Both the position numbers and the translations under genes were made by a program. A stretch of 64,000 nucleotides of DNA from assembly GCA_023159155.1 (NCBI GenBank), contig JAJNNX010000004.1, positions 1,178,001 through 1,242,000 on the forward strand, read 5' to 3'. Shown here piece after piece: positions 11,527 to 22,967 of the stretch; position 1 is the first letter of the stretch, and every line of letters begins with the position of its first letter. The DNA is from Ustulina deusta (lineage: Eukaryota; Ascomycota; Sordariomycetes; Xylariales; Xylariaceae). The notes under the pieces were generated by a model. The model was not told the DNA's origin, did no database searches, and saw nothing but the letters and a program-made list of their open reading frames with translations.

Positions 11527-13555
11527 TATTAACCATAATGCGGCAGCAATCATTACATGGGGTCCCGGAATCGCCGTGTAGGGACCGAAGTAGTCGATGC
11601 TTTCATCTAATATCGCGAGCCGTCTCTTTCGCTAGGTTATTCTGGAAAGGAGACACTTTGTGCGTGGGAGACGGACCCTATGGCGTTCGGCAATCGTTAA
11701 GGGATAGCACTGTCACTCGTTGCTAGAGAATCATTGGATTGTATTAGACATAAACTATATAATAATATATTAGGCAGTCCTGGTGTTGTTCTCGTTGAAA
11801 TCCGCGACTCCGTTCCATGAGTCAATTCGCACACAAGCTTCGACGTGAACATCAAAATGAAAACACACTATCATCATAATCTCTCGGAGACTGTTGAATT
11901 TCTCACTTGCATGTTGTGTCCCTGATCCTGTGGTACTGCCATGTTGCGATATCCATGAAAAACGTGTACCAAAAAGGCAGCAATTGTCATGCCATATGCC
12001 AATCATGAATTTGTCGCAGCAGCCAATCAAGAAGCATCATTCAATGCTCACTCTCGGAGTTGCCTTGACACCATGTAACCGCGTGGGATCAGTCCGCAAC
12101 CTCGCCATCCCATGATATCATGTCGGGCTGACAGTCAATTGAGGGGGGGGCATCAGCCTTAGCATCTTATAATCCGGTGGCCTAATGTACATGTACCGGT
12201 ACTTCCTGTCAGGTCGTCGAGGCGTAAGCTGACCACTCGCCATTTTCCCCGGTTGGGGCGAGCCCTGGGGTAGCACACAACCAGGTAACTACCTAATGCG
12301 CCGAAGGCGGTGGAAGGGCCGGAAGCAAGCAAGGGACAATATCCCGATGTCAACGTTGCAGCGGCGCAGCGGCGCAGAGCGTTCCTTTGCGGCTGGGTGT
12401 ATGTACAGTACCTATTCCACGCTCCCTACCTTCTTACGTACGTACCTACCCACCTATTTCGTTCGACTTGGCTGGATCGGCGGCTGTTCTCGAATTGGAT
12501 ACCGACCGCCTTGATCCTCGCCCGCACCGTATTTATCTATCGTCATCGGAGAGAAGCGCGGAGGAGTGATGTGGCGGACCCGGAGTCAGACACGGTGACC
12601 CCAGAATAGAGAGACCCCATGGCTCAGAATGGAGTCGCCGGATGGGGGCTGATAGGTACACTACCGACTTTCCTTCTATTCTTGGATAGTGATACCAATG
12701 CAATGTATGGAAGTCTTCTTCAAGTTCCACTGCAGCCTCGCTCCAACGGGCACCATGCATCTTCGGTTCTCGGTCGCTGAGCTGGACTGCGGCGGTAAAC
12801 ATCCAGACGGCCAGGTCACGGAAGTGACTCCTGCCGGCAGCCAAAAGATCCCCCCAAGGTGCTCGCTTACCTTTCGTCAGCCGTGGGTTAGCTGTTGAAA
12901 GACATGGCTTGATGATAACCCGAGGCAAGGGAGATCACCACGCCCTTAAGAGGTACTATGCGGCGGATCTAAGGTTGTGACGGTGTAAGTAAGTATGTCT
13001 TACCTGAGGTCACGCCTACGCTGGGAAGATAAGCAGCCTCGTGTTTGTCGGACGAAGAAGTCCCAAATCGCAAATGCCCTAGAACCCCTTCGATTGGTTT
13101 TTACCACGATGTGCCCAGACAGGTAGGTTCCTAACCTGCGCCGTGCCGCTTTTAACCCGAGTTGTGCCCCGACTTTCCACACAAGTTGATTTGGAGAACT
13201 TCACTACGTAATAGACGGAAAGTAGCGACCTACTTCCCCCGTAAAACGGAATTTGGTTTGAGATGAGTTGCTATAGGCAACTAGATAGCAGTGAGAGATG
13301 GATACATAGGAGAAACCTTACGAGGCGTTGTGAGTGGTCCTTGTTGATAACTATTCTCGAAAGCCTTTCCACGATTTTACATCATTCGTCGTCTATTTTA
13401 ACTTACGCCTCTTGGCACCCTTACGGTCCAATCTATCTCGACAGACTGGGATTTTGCCTGCTCCTTTGATTGTGTCTTCGAGCTGGGGTTGTCGAGGATC
13501 TAGACACCGTATTATAGTCTATAATAGATAAAAAACATAACGTTATCTGTTATCA
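11527..13555. other. Intergenic region
   Basis: About 2 kb between the svf1 stop and the decayed kinase gene. Short frames occur on both strands (the longest are 12310-12609 plus and 12533-12928 minus), but none has a recognisable motif or a plausible splice partner. Low-complexity TACCTACC-type sequence occurs around 12285-12460. The right end, 13505-13575, is AT-rich. Confidence 0.4.
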
Positions 13556-14260
13556 ATATTTCATAAATATTAGAAAAAACAACCTTCTATAGAATTAAGG
13601 GACTTAGATAGCCTCGCTTTCATATACCTATCTCGCTTTTTGGTGCTGGCCTGTGTCTTCTCTTCATCTTCTACGACGCCGAGGAAAGTCTTGAGATGGG
13701 GCTCATAAGCTTCCATCTAGGGCGGGTACCTGCCAGGCGAACATCTGGGCTCTTTAGGAGAAGCTACTAAGGGGGATTAAATGAAGACTAGGCAGGCGTA
13801 GCATACATAAGTTTCTAGTCTATAATACCGACTGTGCCGAGGTCCTTACCGATTAAGACGTTTAGCGGATGTAGATCCGAAGAATATATTAGGAACGTGG
13901 ATGGATTGCTACTGTTCTCCCTAACCTCAACATCGGATGTGAGTTGTCCAGGGAACCAATTCACTTGTAAAGAACCTCGAGCTTTTGCTCACCAATATTG
14001 GGAGCCAGGACGTGAGACTCATCAGACTCTAGGTCTCTTAGGGCTTCAGACATTGTCCTCTCATGTTCAACAGAATCCATGATGATGAATGGCTTAAGAC
14101 CAGTAGGGTTCTCGGCTGTAGCCCCAAAGTAGTAGATATTGGGCACCGGAATAGTGAATGTATCACATTATGGCCACCTCACAATGGACTTTCTCTTCGG
14201 GGAACCCGGCAATACCTGCTTCTGTTAGTATTGTTATATATGTATGTACAAGGGCCTTTT
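13556..14260 (-). pseudogene. Decayed aminoglycoside-phosphotransferase (APH)-family kinase gene
   Basis: Read leftward on the minus strand, successive frames encode the conserved string of fungal APH-like kinases: GFPEEKVHCEVAIM, then IPVPNIYYFGATAENPTGL, KPFIIMDSVEHERTMSEAL, LAPNIGEQKLEVLY, IGSL, a catalytic-loop-like DLHPLNVLIGKDLGTVGIID, then KLMYATPA, PP, LLLKSPDV, and EAYEPHLKTFLGVVEDEEK. It is broken. There is TGA at 14163-14165 (after EVAIM), a frameshift just after it, and loss of the segment between LEVLY and IGSL. TAG occurs at 13815-13817 and 13788-13790, two adjacent TAG codons at 13764-13769 sit where the family has WW, and another frameshift lies near 13720. The TAGs fit TGG-to-TAG and CAG-to-TAG, i.e. 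CpA-to-TpA, the RIP signature. The active family phosphorylates small molecules of varied identity; this copy cannot make a full protein. Confidence 0.8.
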
Positions 14261-15315
14261 CTGTCCAGATACCCTTACTGGGGATCTTCATTGCTCCTGA
14301 TGAGCCATCCGTATACTTTAGGCGATAGAAAATGTAACACCCCTCCTAATCAGGTTATGAAGTTCTATGACTACGCTAGGCCCGTATTTTAGGATGAGGT
14401 TAGTAATGGCACAGTATACCTATTTTCGACATATATCCCGGTTTGGGCGCCATGGCGGAAAGTGAACATGTTTTCGTAGGGGGAGAACTCAGATTCGAAG
14501 CACCTTCAAGAAGTACATGCAATCGTCTATACACAGTGATAAATGATCTAAGCATTTAATATTCTAATACATAGGATAGAGGTCTACAAAGCGGACTGCT
14601 CTGCCTACAGTCTTGTTCTGGATTATTAACTGTTTCACCTTTCTTAAGGTCTTACCTCAAGAAATACATGAATGTACTATGTTTTCCTGATAGAATAGAA
14701 TCGGTTAAACCGCTTCGTGGTGCGTTTTCTATGCGCAAAGTACGTCAACAGTCGCCTGGCTGAAGATAGGGTGAGCAGAGCCTCAGGAAAAGCGGCAATT
14801 ACCTACTCCGTACCTACACTAAAAACATAATTTGTATGCGCCACAGAAAGTGGTACCTACATGTAAAACCTCCCGTGCTTGTATTAAGGGACTTTGCAGT
14901 CACTGTGAGGGTCATATACACCGCCCGTTGCCTTACCGCATTGCTGTAGGTACCTACCTAACACAGGTTGTGTAACCGGGATGGAATAGGTGCCCCACCT
15001 ACATGCCTCCATGTATACCACCTTAGTCTATATGTACCAAGGTATCTACGGATTATATCGAACCATGAGAGGATGACTAAACCGATATTGCGGGGCATTC
15101 CCAAACCCCACAACCGGCAGGTGCAGGGCCTCCAGCAACAGGTATCAAAGTACCTACCACCTAGCGACCCAAGGCAACAACAACTCACGCCTCCACCCAA
15201 TTCTTATCCACAAATTCACTTACCTAAGTAGTCTTGCGAGCATCACTCCGAAACCAACGCCGAATTTTGAACCGCCCGGCACCCGGCACCGCCAACTCTT
15301 CTGCCTCTGCTCATA
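14261..15315. other. Intergenic region and upstream region of the H4 variant gene
   Basis: No open frame here looks coding. The segment 14940-15230 is rich in TAGGTACCTACC-type motifs and contains short inverted stretches of them. The last few hundred bases must include the promoter and leader of the histone gene starting at 15316. I see no clear TATA or CCAAT element that I would defend. Confidence 0.4.
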
Positions 15316-16251
15316 ATGCCCGGCGGAAAAGTAGATCCTCGGGGTGCGAAGGGCGCAAAGGGGCTGGGAAAAAGCCTGCGCAAAGGCCTGGGCGGGAAGG
15401 GAGTAAGCTGCGATGTTTCCCTGCCACAGCACGAACGAGGTATACTGTGAATGTGTCTCACCGCTGACTCGTGCCGCAAACGTGCAACAGGGCATCAAGC
15501 GTCACCGGTACGAGTTCTAAGTTAGGGAGTCATGTTGCGACAACAATTACTAAAGTGTCCATCCGACAGAAAGATACTCCGGGACAATATTCAAGGCATC
15601 AGTGAGTGCGCTCCAATCAGATGACGAGTAGAGGGTTCACAGGTCTGTTTGTCACCGAGCGCTAATACGGGTTTCACCTACAGCCAAACCAGCGATTAGG
15701 TACGCGTGCTCTCGCTCTCGATAAACAACAATACGTCTACGTCATCCGCACCTCCCCACGTATATCCTGATCGAAACATCAAGCTACGCTCCGTAGTCGG
15801 TATTGACCACCGAATAACAGACGCCTCGCCCGTCGAGGAGGCGTGAAGCGGATTTCTGGCCTGATTTATGAGGCGGCCCGCGATGCTTTGAAGACAAGGC
15901 TTACGGAGGTATATTTTCTGAACAACGCCATTGTTAAAATCGGAGGTTTCGTGGTCGCTAATCTGCCCATTGTCGCCCCAGATCATCCGGGACTGTGTGA
16001 CATACACCGAGTACCGCCAAGCTAAGACGGTTACCATCAACGATGTGAGCTCCCCCCACATCCCTCTTATCCGTTTATTCACCAACACTACTCCCCCAAA
16101 TAATGGTCATCTTTTCGTGAATGATTACCATATCGTCACTAACAAGAAGCCAATATAGGTACTGCATTCCCTAAGACGTCAAGGGCGACCCATCTACGGA
16201 TTTGATGATATTAATCCGGTCGGCCGTCGAAGCCACAAAGCGCCATTTTAG
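15316..16251 (+). CDS. Divergent histone H4 variant (seven exons)
   Basis: Proposed exons: 15316-15402, 15491-15507, 15570-15601, 15684-15699, 15821-15908, 15982-16044, 16159-16251; 396 nt, 131 residues, phases consistent throughout. Donors are GTAAGC, GTACGA, GTGAGT, GTACGC, GTATAT, GTGAGC; acceptors are CAACAG, GACAG, TACAG, AACAG, CCCAG, TATAG. The tail (1-36) begins [20 protein letters not shown] and later has GIKRHRK. The core (37-116) holds [52 protein letters not shown] and [10 protein letters not shown], i.e. all three histone-fold helices of H4. Canonical H4 is about 103 residues; here the tail before the K20 equivalent (K36) is some 16 residues longer, and 15 residues ([15 protein letters not shown]) follow the YGF where H4 has two. 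It would pair with H3 in a nucleosome. Neurospora has a divergent H4 gene called hH4v; orthology is my inference. Confidence 0.85.
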
Positions 16252-17073
16252 CATAAACCTCGTCCTCCATTCCCCAACCTGTTTATACTTTACACTCGAG
16301 TTAAGTAAAGTGGGGTTTCCTTGTTCGTGTTACTGAAGGCACACTTTGTCAATCGATTGGTGGGAGACTTCGGCGTACCCATAATGGCATGAGGTGGTCA
16401 ATTTGATCAGCCTACGTTGTTAAATCGCGTTACAACATGACCGGGAACTGATCGGAAGAGTATATTCCTGTATGAAGGATTGTTTTCCAAAGTGGAATAT
16501 ATACTCTACCATAGTGGAAGACTTGATCGATACCCATAGTTTTCGTATTCCATTTGTATGCATCACCACACAATGTGCCGCTCTTATGTGACCATGCATG
16601 AATCCAAAAAGTGGCTGAAATGATAACTTATATTGTCTATCATTGGTATGACAGAGTGAGATCTTGAGGCCATAAACGACCGTTGATGCCCAGACCTAGG
16701 TAGGTCTCGCGAAAAAAAAGAGAGCAAGGTATGATATCTAAACTTGCCTCCCTGCCATAAACGAGAGGACCCCGGGGTATTCTTCTAAAATCAAGTTGCT
16801 CTGCACAAGCCCATATGCACCTAGAAATCCCACGCCCAGAACGCCGCCATGAAAGACAGATAGGATAGGTGGCTAGAAAATCTGACTTCGTCCTTCTCCA
16901 GCTCCTTCTCTTGCTCCTCAGACCAGACCTCTCTTCGACGCCTCCCCCCCCTATCGCCTACTGTTCCTTAGGTAACAGTGCAGCCTCATTGGCTCTTGTA
17001 GCCCGCGGCCGCCTTTAGTGCAACGTACTGTATTTTTTTTCTCTCTATTTTCTTTCTTCTCTTCTCTTCAACT
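16252..17073. other. Convergent intergenic region
   Basis: This is the space between the 3' ends of the H4 variant (plus) and the GNAT-like gene (minus). No coding signal is seen. An imperfect inverted repeat (GAGTATATTCC at about 16458 against GGAATATATACTC at about 16493) is present. A CT-rich stretch (17030-17090) overlaps the end of the minus-strand gene. Confidence 0.4.
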
Positions 17074-17925
17074 TTACAACTTTCTCCTCCTCCTTGCACC
17101 TTCCCAGTCCGAAACCACTTTCTCGAGACTCTTTGCCGCCTTGCGCTCACTGCGCCTGAAAGGCGTGTTGAACGGCTCGGGGAGAAGCATTTTGCTATTC
17201 GCATGCTCGGCGGCGAATCCGACCTCGGCGTCGCGACCGCAGCGTTCGCGCGTGAGGCGCACGGCTTCGTGCAGTAGGTCTCGCGCGATGCCCTGGCCGC
17301 GATATTTCAGCTTTACGGTCCAGGCGCGGATGACGCCCCTTCCGCCGCGGAGCAGCGAGGTCCGAGAGCGCCGTCTGTTGCCACCGCCCGAGGCGTGCGC
17401 GGATGAGGGAGACGGTTCGAGACGCAGGACTAGGGTCCCGATCAGCTGCTCACCGAAGCGCACGCCTAGTATGAGATCCTGTTCCGACGGTGATGGATTG
17501 GGGGAAGAAGTGGGACTTAGCCACGACCAGCGGAGCTCTTCTGCTGCTTGGATGTAACCCCCCGTGAAAACCCGGATTCCGAGAAGGTAGGTCATGATTA
17601 CTCCGCATATCGTTAATAGCGAGGTCCCGATATCCTGTCGGTATACCCATGCGTATCGATATGCGCCTGCCAGCGCTGCTACTAAGGGTGGAAGAAGAAA
17701 GGGGTGGAAGATTAAGTAAGAGGAGGATGTCTGCCGTTGCTGCGCGATGGAGTCGGCGATCAGGCGCATAGCGTCCTCTTTTTCGGTTTGGGTTTCTAGG
17801 ATATTTGTTGACAACGGAGGCAGATCGTCAGGTATGGCATCTGTAGGTGGCTCAACCGCGACGAGAGGTGAGGATAGTGGTGATGGCGATGTTGTCGAGG
17901 AGATAGGGTCCATAATAGGGTCCAT
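17074..17925 (-). CDS. Membrane-anchored GNAT-like acetyltransferase, hypothetical
   Basis: Single exon, 283 residues if it starts at the first ATG (17925-17923, A at -3). The frame is open a little further upstream but has no earlier ATG. Residues 1-48 are low-complexity Ser/Pro-rich. Two hydrophobic helices, about 71-94 (IFHPFLLPPLVAALAGAY) and 100-122 (SLLTICGVIMTYLLGIRVF), predict a hairpin in a membrane. From about 150 a GNAT-like region follows: LILGVRFGEQLIGTLVLRLE, a Ser/Arg-rich insertion, then WTVKLKYRGQGIARDLLHEAV with the acetyl-CoA-binding RGQGIA motif A, and EVGFAAEHANSKML. The C-terminus is basic. Fungi carry several uncharacterised GNAT proteins with N-terminal membrane segments; substrate and compartment are unknown. 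A short upstream exon cannot be excluded. Confidence 0.75.
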   Translation of the reverse strand: MDPIMDPISSTTSPSPLSSPLVAVEPPTDAIPDDLPPLSTNILETQTEKEDAMRLIADSIAQQRQTSSSYLIFHPFLLPPLVAALAGAYRYAWVYRQDIGTSLLTICGVIMTYLLGIRVFTGGYIQAAEELRWSWLSPTSSPNPSPSEQDLILGVRFGEQLIGTLVLRLEPSPSSAHASGGGNRRRSRTSLLRGGRGVIRAWTVKLKYRGQGIARDLLHEAVRLTRERCGRDAEVGFAAEHANSKMLLPEPFNTPFRRSERKAAKSLEKVVSDWEGARRRRKL

Positions 17926-20900
17926 GATCGGCGATGATAACCCCGAAGAGCTGGCGACTAAGTTGGCTCGCAAGAAGATGAAGAAGGCTAATCGCGATTT
18001 GAGTTGTTAGTCTCGTGATTGCCAAAAGGGCTTCGTCCTATATGTAAAGTCCTTGATTAAGGCAAGAAACTATCTTGAAGCCATTGAGGCAAACTAACAA
18101 GAGCTTGACTATAAAAACTATCCCCTTGAGACGATGCAGAAACTTAATCGGGCACACAAGGAATAAGGGAACTTGGAAGAGGTGGAGGAAATGGCAAAGT
18201 GGATGTTGTACTCTCAATCATGCAATGTGACAAGAAAAATTGGTAGTTCTAAAACGGAAAAAGAAGACGCTTACCAGTGCTGGTCTTCAGACCTGGCACT
18301 GCGCTCACCCGTTGTATCATGGTATCATGGCGACAATATGCATTTAGGTCTAGTTCGCGTACCACGTGGGCCATACCGGCATAATGACTGGTGAGCCAGT
18401 CTGGGAGTGTCCAGGTGTGCGCGCGTGCGGTCAAAAAGCCGACCGCTAGTGAGACCAGTGTTGGACGGATTGGGTTGTAGTGCACCAGAAACCCTGATGC
18501 CGACGGTCGGAATTTAATGAAAAATATCGTAGTATTGCAATTTGTACCCGAATTGCTGGAATTACCAACCAACAAGAGACGGGCAATTAGCGAGCCAGCC
18601 AGGACACCACAAAACAGCCGCAGAGTACCCCGGGAAAAAGGCGCGCGCAAGCTTAGTATTATAGATAGAAACAGCCTCGAGCCCGATTACGGATTGCGGG
18701 GGAAGACCTTTTTGTCGATGCGGTCAACGCTGAAAAGGATTTGAATAATGCGGGAGGGGTATCGGTATATGATAAATAATATAAATAATTGGATTAAAAA
18801 AAGTGGTGACGACGGGAAGAGAGAAAAAGGGAGGTGGTGAAGAAAAGATGATGATCGACGAGGAGGGTCCGTTGCCGTGGTTATATGGCCGTCTTGAGAA
18901 TGGTGTTGCGCCTGCTGAGACAATCCTGCAGCAACGCAGAAGATAAACCCATGGATAGTACTGATATGAACCTAGCTCCAGTGAGACAAGACCACTGATT
19001 TCATCGTCCCCGGGGTGCCGGGCAAGAAGACGGACGACAGACGAGATGACGACAAGGAGGGCGAGATAACCTCAAGGGTTGGGTTAGGCTTAGCTATCTG
19101 CTAGATAAGAAAACGTGGGAGCGAATAGGATGCCAACGTTTCCTCGTCCCCTCAAATGAGGCCACACGGCTTGCGTCTTGGTGGTGAAAGGCGCTGCACG
19201 GGATTCTTGGAACTTGTCGCGTGAGACGGGAGCTGAATTGATCGAACCAACCCGTCCTATTTCTTTTTAGTCAAGAGTCTCGATCGCTCTGCAGTTATGG
19301 TCTACCAAAACCAAAAGCGCCTCAACACACTAAACCAGGATCAAGAAAAAGAACGTCGACGATGCTCGCGTGGGCTTTGTGCTATGGCAGAGCCGGTCCT
19401 CAGTCTAACCCGTCGTCTATATATGATGCACTTCTATAACCAGTCGACATCCCATCTCTGGGGAATTGTGGACTGTCTGAACATGGCATTGCCGAAGATG
19501 GTAGGAGACGGGGTTGGGGGACCTTGCTAGCCTTCCAAGGTTGGGCCAGTGATGCCAGTCTGGGGCCCTGGGTCGTTCGCCCAGAACGTCTTCGCAGCAG
19601 GATGCTTGTTCCAGTTCCATTGTTGGCTTCCTTTGACAGTTGCCAAAATATATGAGTTAGGAGGGGCAGAGGGTAGCACACAGGACTTCCTCGCTCTGGG
19701 CCAGTCACAGAGCAGTAGATCATGCCTTGAATGCCGCTTGGCAATCCCATCCCTCCGAGGTTGTGCACGATATCTGGTCGCGGGGTTGGAAGGGTGAGAT
19801 CCGCTGGGCGCCTTGGGGGATAACGTCATTAGATTGACCAATTGAGAGGCCCTGTCGTATCAACTTGAAACAACCGTTCCAACACAGACAGACAGCTTTG
19901 AAACAGCAACAACGTAAGAATCTGCTCGCCATAGCATCCACCATGGTGAGGGGCTGGTCCCGAGCCGGTATTGGTCGGTTAGGATGCGTTAGTACAACGG
20001 TAATCTTCCTGTGCATTGCCTATCTACCGCCTATCTGCCGCCTACTATCTGCGTACGTGGACCTGCGGGACTGCTCACTGTGTAACCTAAAGTAGGTTGC
20101 TTCACAGCTGGTTGCATCTGTTACATGTAGCAGGTATACTCTTGCCAGAGGTAGGCATGTAACGTTTTGATTGAGTGCATCGCTATCGCTTCATAGATTA
20201 TAAGTAAGCTCAAAAGAACACCTTATCATAGATACGGAGACAGTGTTGATAGTCTCTACACTTCTTTGTACCTAGGTACTATGCTAAAGCCATCTGCCAC
20301 CGGAGTATCGTGTAGGTTAGGTTAGATGTGTCTTTCTTCCTCCGTGAGTCATGTGCATGACCTACATCCAACATCCAACTATTTTCTGTTAGATGATAGA
20401 GGGGGATGTTGGTTCATAGTTAAAATGGGTATAGGTTGGAATCCTATGAGCACTAGTCCCAGCTTTTAGTGGTCGCCATTTTTCTATGATATCCCAGCGC
20501 CAGACTCGCCATCATATCTCTGAATACCAAGACAAATTTGATTTATTGAGCGAGTGCCACTATCTTCTCCAATGTCTTCTCAATGTTGTTCGTTGGTGAT
20601 CACCCTAAATGGAACTGTCTTCTAAGAACTAGACTAGACCAGGAATTCTGGTAGTGAGGGGTTTCCGAATCATCCCTACCCCGCAGTATAACAAACGAGG
20701 AATAATATCCGATAGACTACTGACAGGTAGGTGAACAGACATTGGAGATCACATAAGAAATGAGAGGATACAATTACTATATACCAATAGATTTGCGTTT
20801 AGCATCTTTAATCAATATTAGTAGTAATGGTAATAATGATAATTTCGTTTTAATTTTCCGCTGCTTAGCTACTAGCAGGAACGGAACCAGCACGACGGGA

Positions 20901-22967
20901 CACTTCACTTCTGCACATCTTGAAACAGATGTTGTGGTGAATGTTCTAGTCCTTGTGCAAGATGGTAACAGGAAGGGTTTCTTTGAGAGGTTACCGCACA
21001 TACACATCTAGGTATTACGAGGTAATAACGCATTTCATGGGCCCAGCATGTTCCCTACCTACCTAATGTACTTTCACAGAGAGGTCACAGATCAGGATTA
21101 GCTTGATGACTCTTGTAATGCTAATATGGAAGAATATGTATTAGAGAAGTCGTGACATTGGTCTTGCATTGTATATATAGATATGTAGGTATGTAAGGAA
21201 AACAACAAAACTGCTTCTCTGTGCATTTGTTTCTGCTCCTATACTGATGTACAATAAGTACCTAAGTAATGGCAGTTAAAGTCAAGCTTAAATTATTTTA
21301 TTTGTTCGTTTCCTTACCCTAGCTGTTCAATCCAGATATACTACCTAGTACACCCAATATGGGCTTTGTAATGGCAGTTAAAGTCCCGTATATGGCAGTA
21401 GTAGAGGAAGAGGTACTACATGTACCCAGACCTATAGCATCGGTTACATAGGTTAGGTACTTCGTAAAAGGTGTCCATCCCACAGACATACATGTATTCG
21501 GTCTCTTTTCTTATCGATAACATTCAAGGGTAGGTCAGTAGGGTTTCTCCTTATTATGTTGACTTTTATTAGTATACCTGCCTGCAATGGAGCAATGATA
21601 TGGGGAATCCATCCCGAAGGGCAATATATAGGCACAATTCCCTCGTGCCATCCCACGCGAACAAAAGTCCTACCAAGCCTTATGTATTCACACCCTAGGT
21701 GCCCTACAAGGTAGGAATGCATCACGGATTGCCTACCCAGTACTGCTGAATAGGTAGAATATTCTGTGCATACCCACTCCTGATTGGCTTCGGCAGGTCC
21801 TACTCGGTCCTGTGCGAGCCTCTCTTGAAATGTAGCAGAGAGGCGTTCCCAGTACAGTGGTTGGCCACGCCAGTTACAGTAATTACCTCCCACTACAACA
21901 CTAATGTGAGGTAGCCACACGATGTTATCAGTCCTACTCATTCCCCTATGCCTCCCTCTCTACTACCATCCCACTCTCACCCAATCTGGTGTTTCTCATC
22001 TTATTCTGTGCCTCGTTGCCAGTCTTGCTCCCAGGGGAATGCCTATGGGCAGCAAGTAATTACACTGCTATTTTTATCCCGACTTGTGCTAACTAGCATG
22101 TCGGATGGCCCTCACCGGCGTACTGGCGCGACGAATCGCTGCATTTAAGAATGCAGAGGCTCCCTCCATCTCTAGATTAGGGTATCTTCACCCCCCTTTG
22201 ACTCCACGGCCAAGGTCGGACGTTATCCCAGTGACGGGCTCCGAAAAAGTGACTGCAATAAAGGTGATGGTGATGAGTTTCACTTTCTGCATCATGCCTG
22301 CCAAGTCGTCGTCTTCTCCGACCAGAGAGCAAAGGAGTGCGCTCTCTCTTGAGTCTCGCTGGCGTGCAATACGCCCAAAGCCGAACGACTCATTTCAGGA
22401 CCGGATGTCAATTTTACAGGACGACGAATAGCTTCGAGTTCTGCGTTTTCGGTTTTGCTCGCTTCGGAACCACCAGTACGGGCACTCTCTGCTGTGATTG
22501 GACAAAGCCCGAATCCTGCAGTCAGCACTCGTTGCTGCAACTCAGCTCCGCGACAAGGCGCAATGGGCGACCCTTGTCTGCCTTGTTGCCTACCCCTGTC
22601 CGCGTACCTCACCGAGTCGTTTGGACCCCAACTCCACCAGCTTGCGCATCCTGTGCATCATGGTGCGCCGCGAACGACTGTTGTAGGGCATTGCCGACCA
22701 TAGCGCACGGGAGCTATTACAGAGGGAGCCTGCTCACCAATGGTTGTGTCGTTCCCTCACCTGCGGTCATTGCCGTGGGTCCTAGGTAGGCCAATGTACA
22801 GGTACCATCGATCCATGTCAAAGTCCTACATCGTCATCCTCCATAGGGTCGATGTCTACTCCAGATCTTTAAGATAAAGACATGGGTAGGTGGCGATCTA
22901 AATTACCCCGTAAGACACTTTTCTCTCTCCAAGCCTAAGTCCCTGCTTTGGAATATTCTTTTTCAAC
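17926..22967. other. 5-kb gene-poor region
   Basis: No gene I can support. Frames at 18249-18650 minus, 19400-19841 (both strands) and 21453-21941 minus are the longest but have no domain, family motif or splice partner. The interval 20270-21450 is dotted with TAGGTAC/ACCTAGG motifs and contains an 18-bp direct repeat (21266-21283 and 21368-21385). The stretch 22100-22967 is more GC-rich and is presumably the promoter and leader of the downstream C2H2 gene. Confidence 0.4.
21266..21385. repeat. 18-bp exact direct repeat, 102 bp apart
   Basis: GTAATGGCAGTTAAAGTC occurs at 21266-21283 and again at 21368-21385. The spacer is AT-rich and non-coding. The repeat has no obvious function. Confidence 0.9.

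Noticed and set aside
12533..12928. 131-codon minus-strand frame
   Set aside because: No recognisable motif, and overlapping plus-strand frames of similar length show the region is simply stop-poor.
15532..16251. Shorter model of the H4 variant starting at ATG 15532 ([14 protein letters not shown]...)
   Set aside because: It splices to the same core but lacks any H4-like tail. Two upstream exons with proper GT/AG ends supply GAKGLGK-like and KRHR sequence in phase, so the seven-exon model fits far better. The 15532 ATG falls inside the second intron.
16458..16505. Inverted repeat GAGTATATTCC / GGAATATATACTC
   Set aside because: The right arm has two extra bases and the sequence is AT-rich, so it is weak and probably accidental.
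18249..18650. 133-codon minus-strand frame with Leu-rich start
   Set aside because: Begins at TTG with its first ATG very late. Nothing protein-like is conserved.
21453..21941. 162-codon ATG-initiated frame on the minus strand
   Set aside because: No domain, hydrophobic pattern or family resemblance, and it runs through low-complexity TACCTAC-type sequence. Most likely chance.
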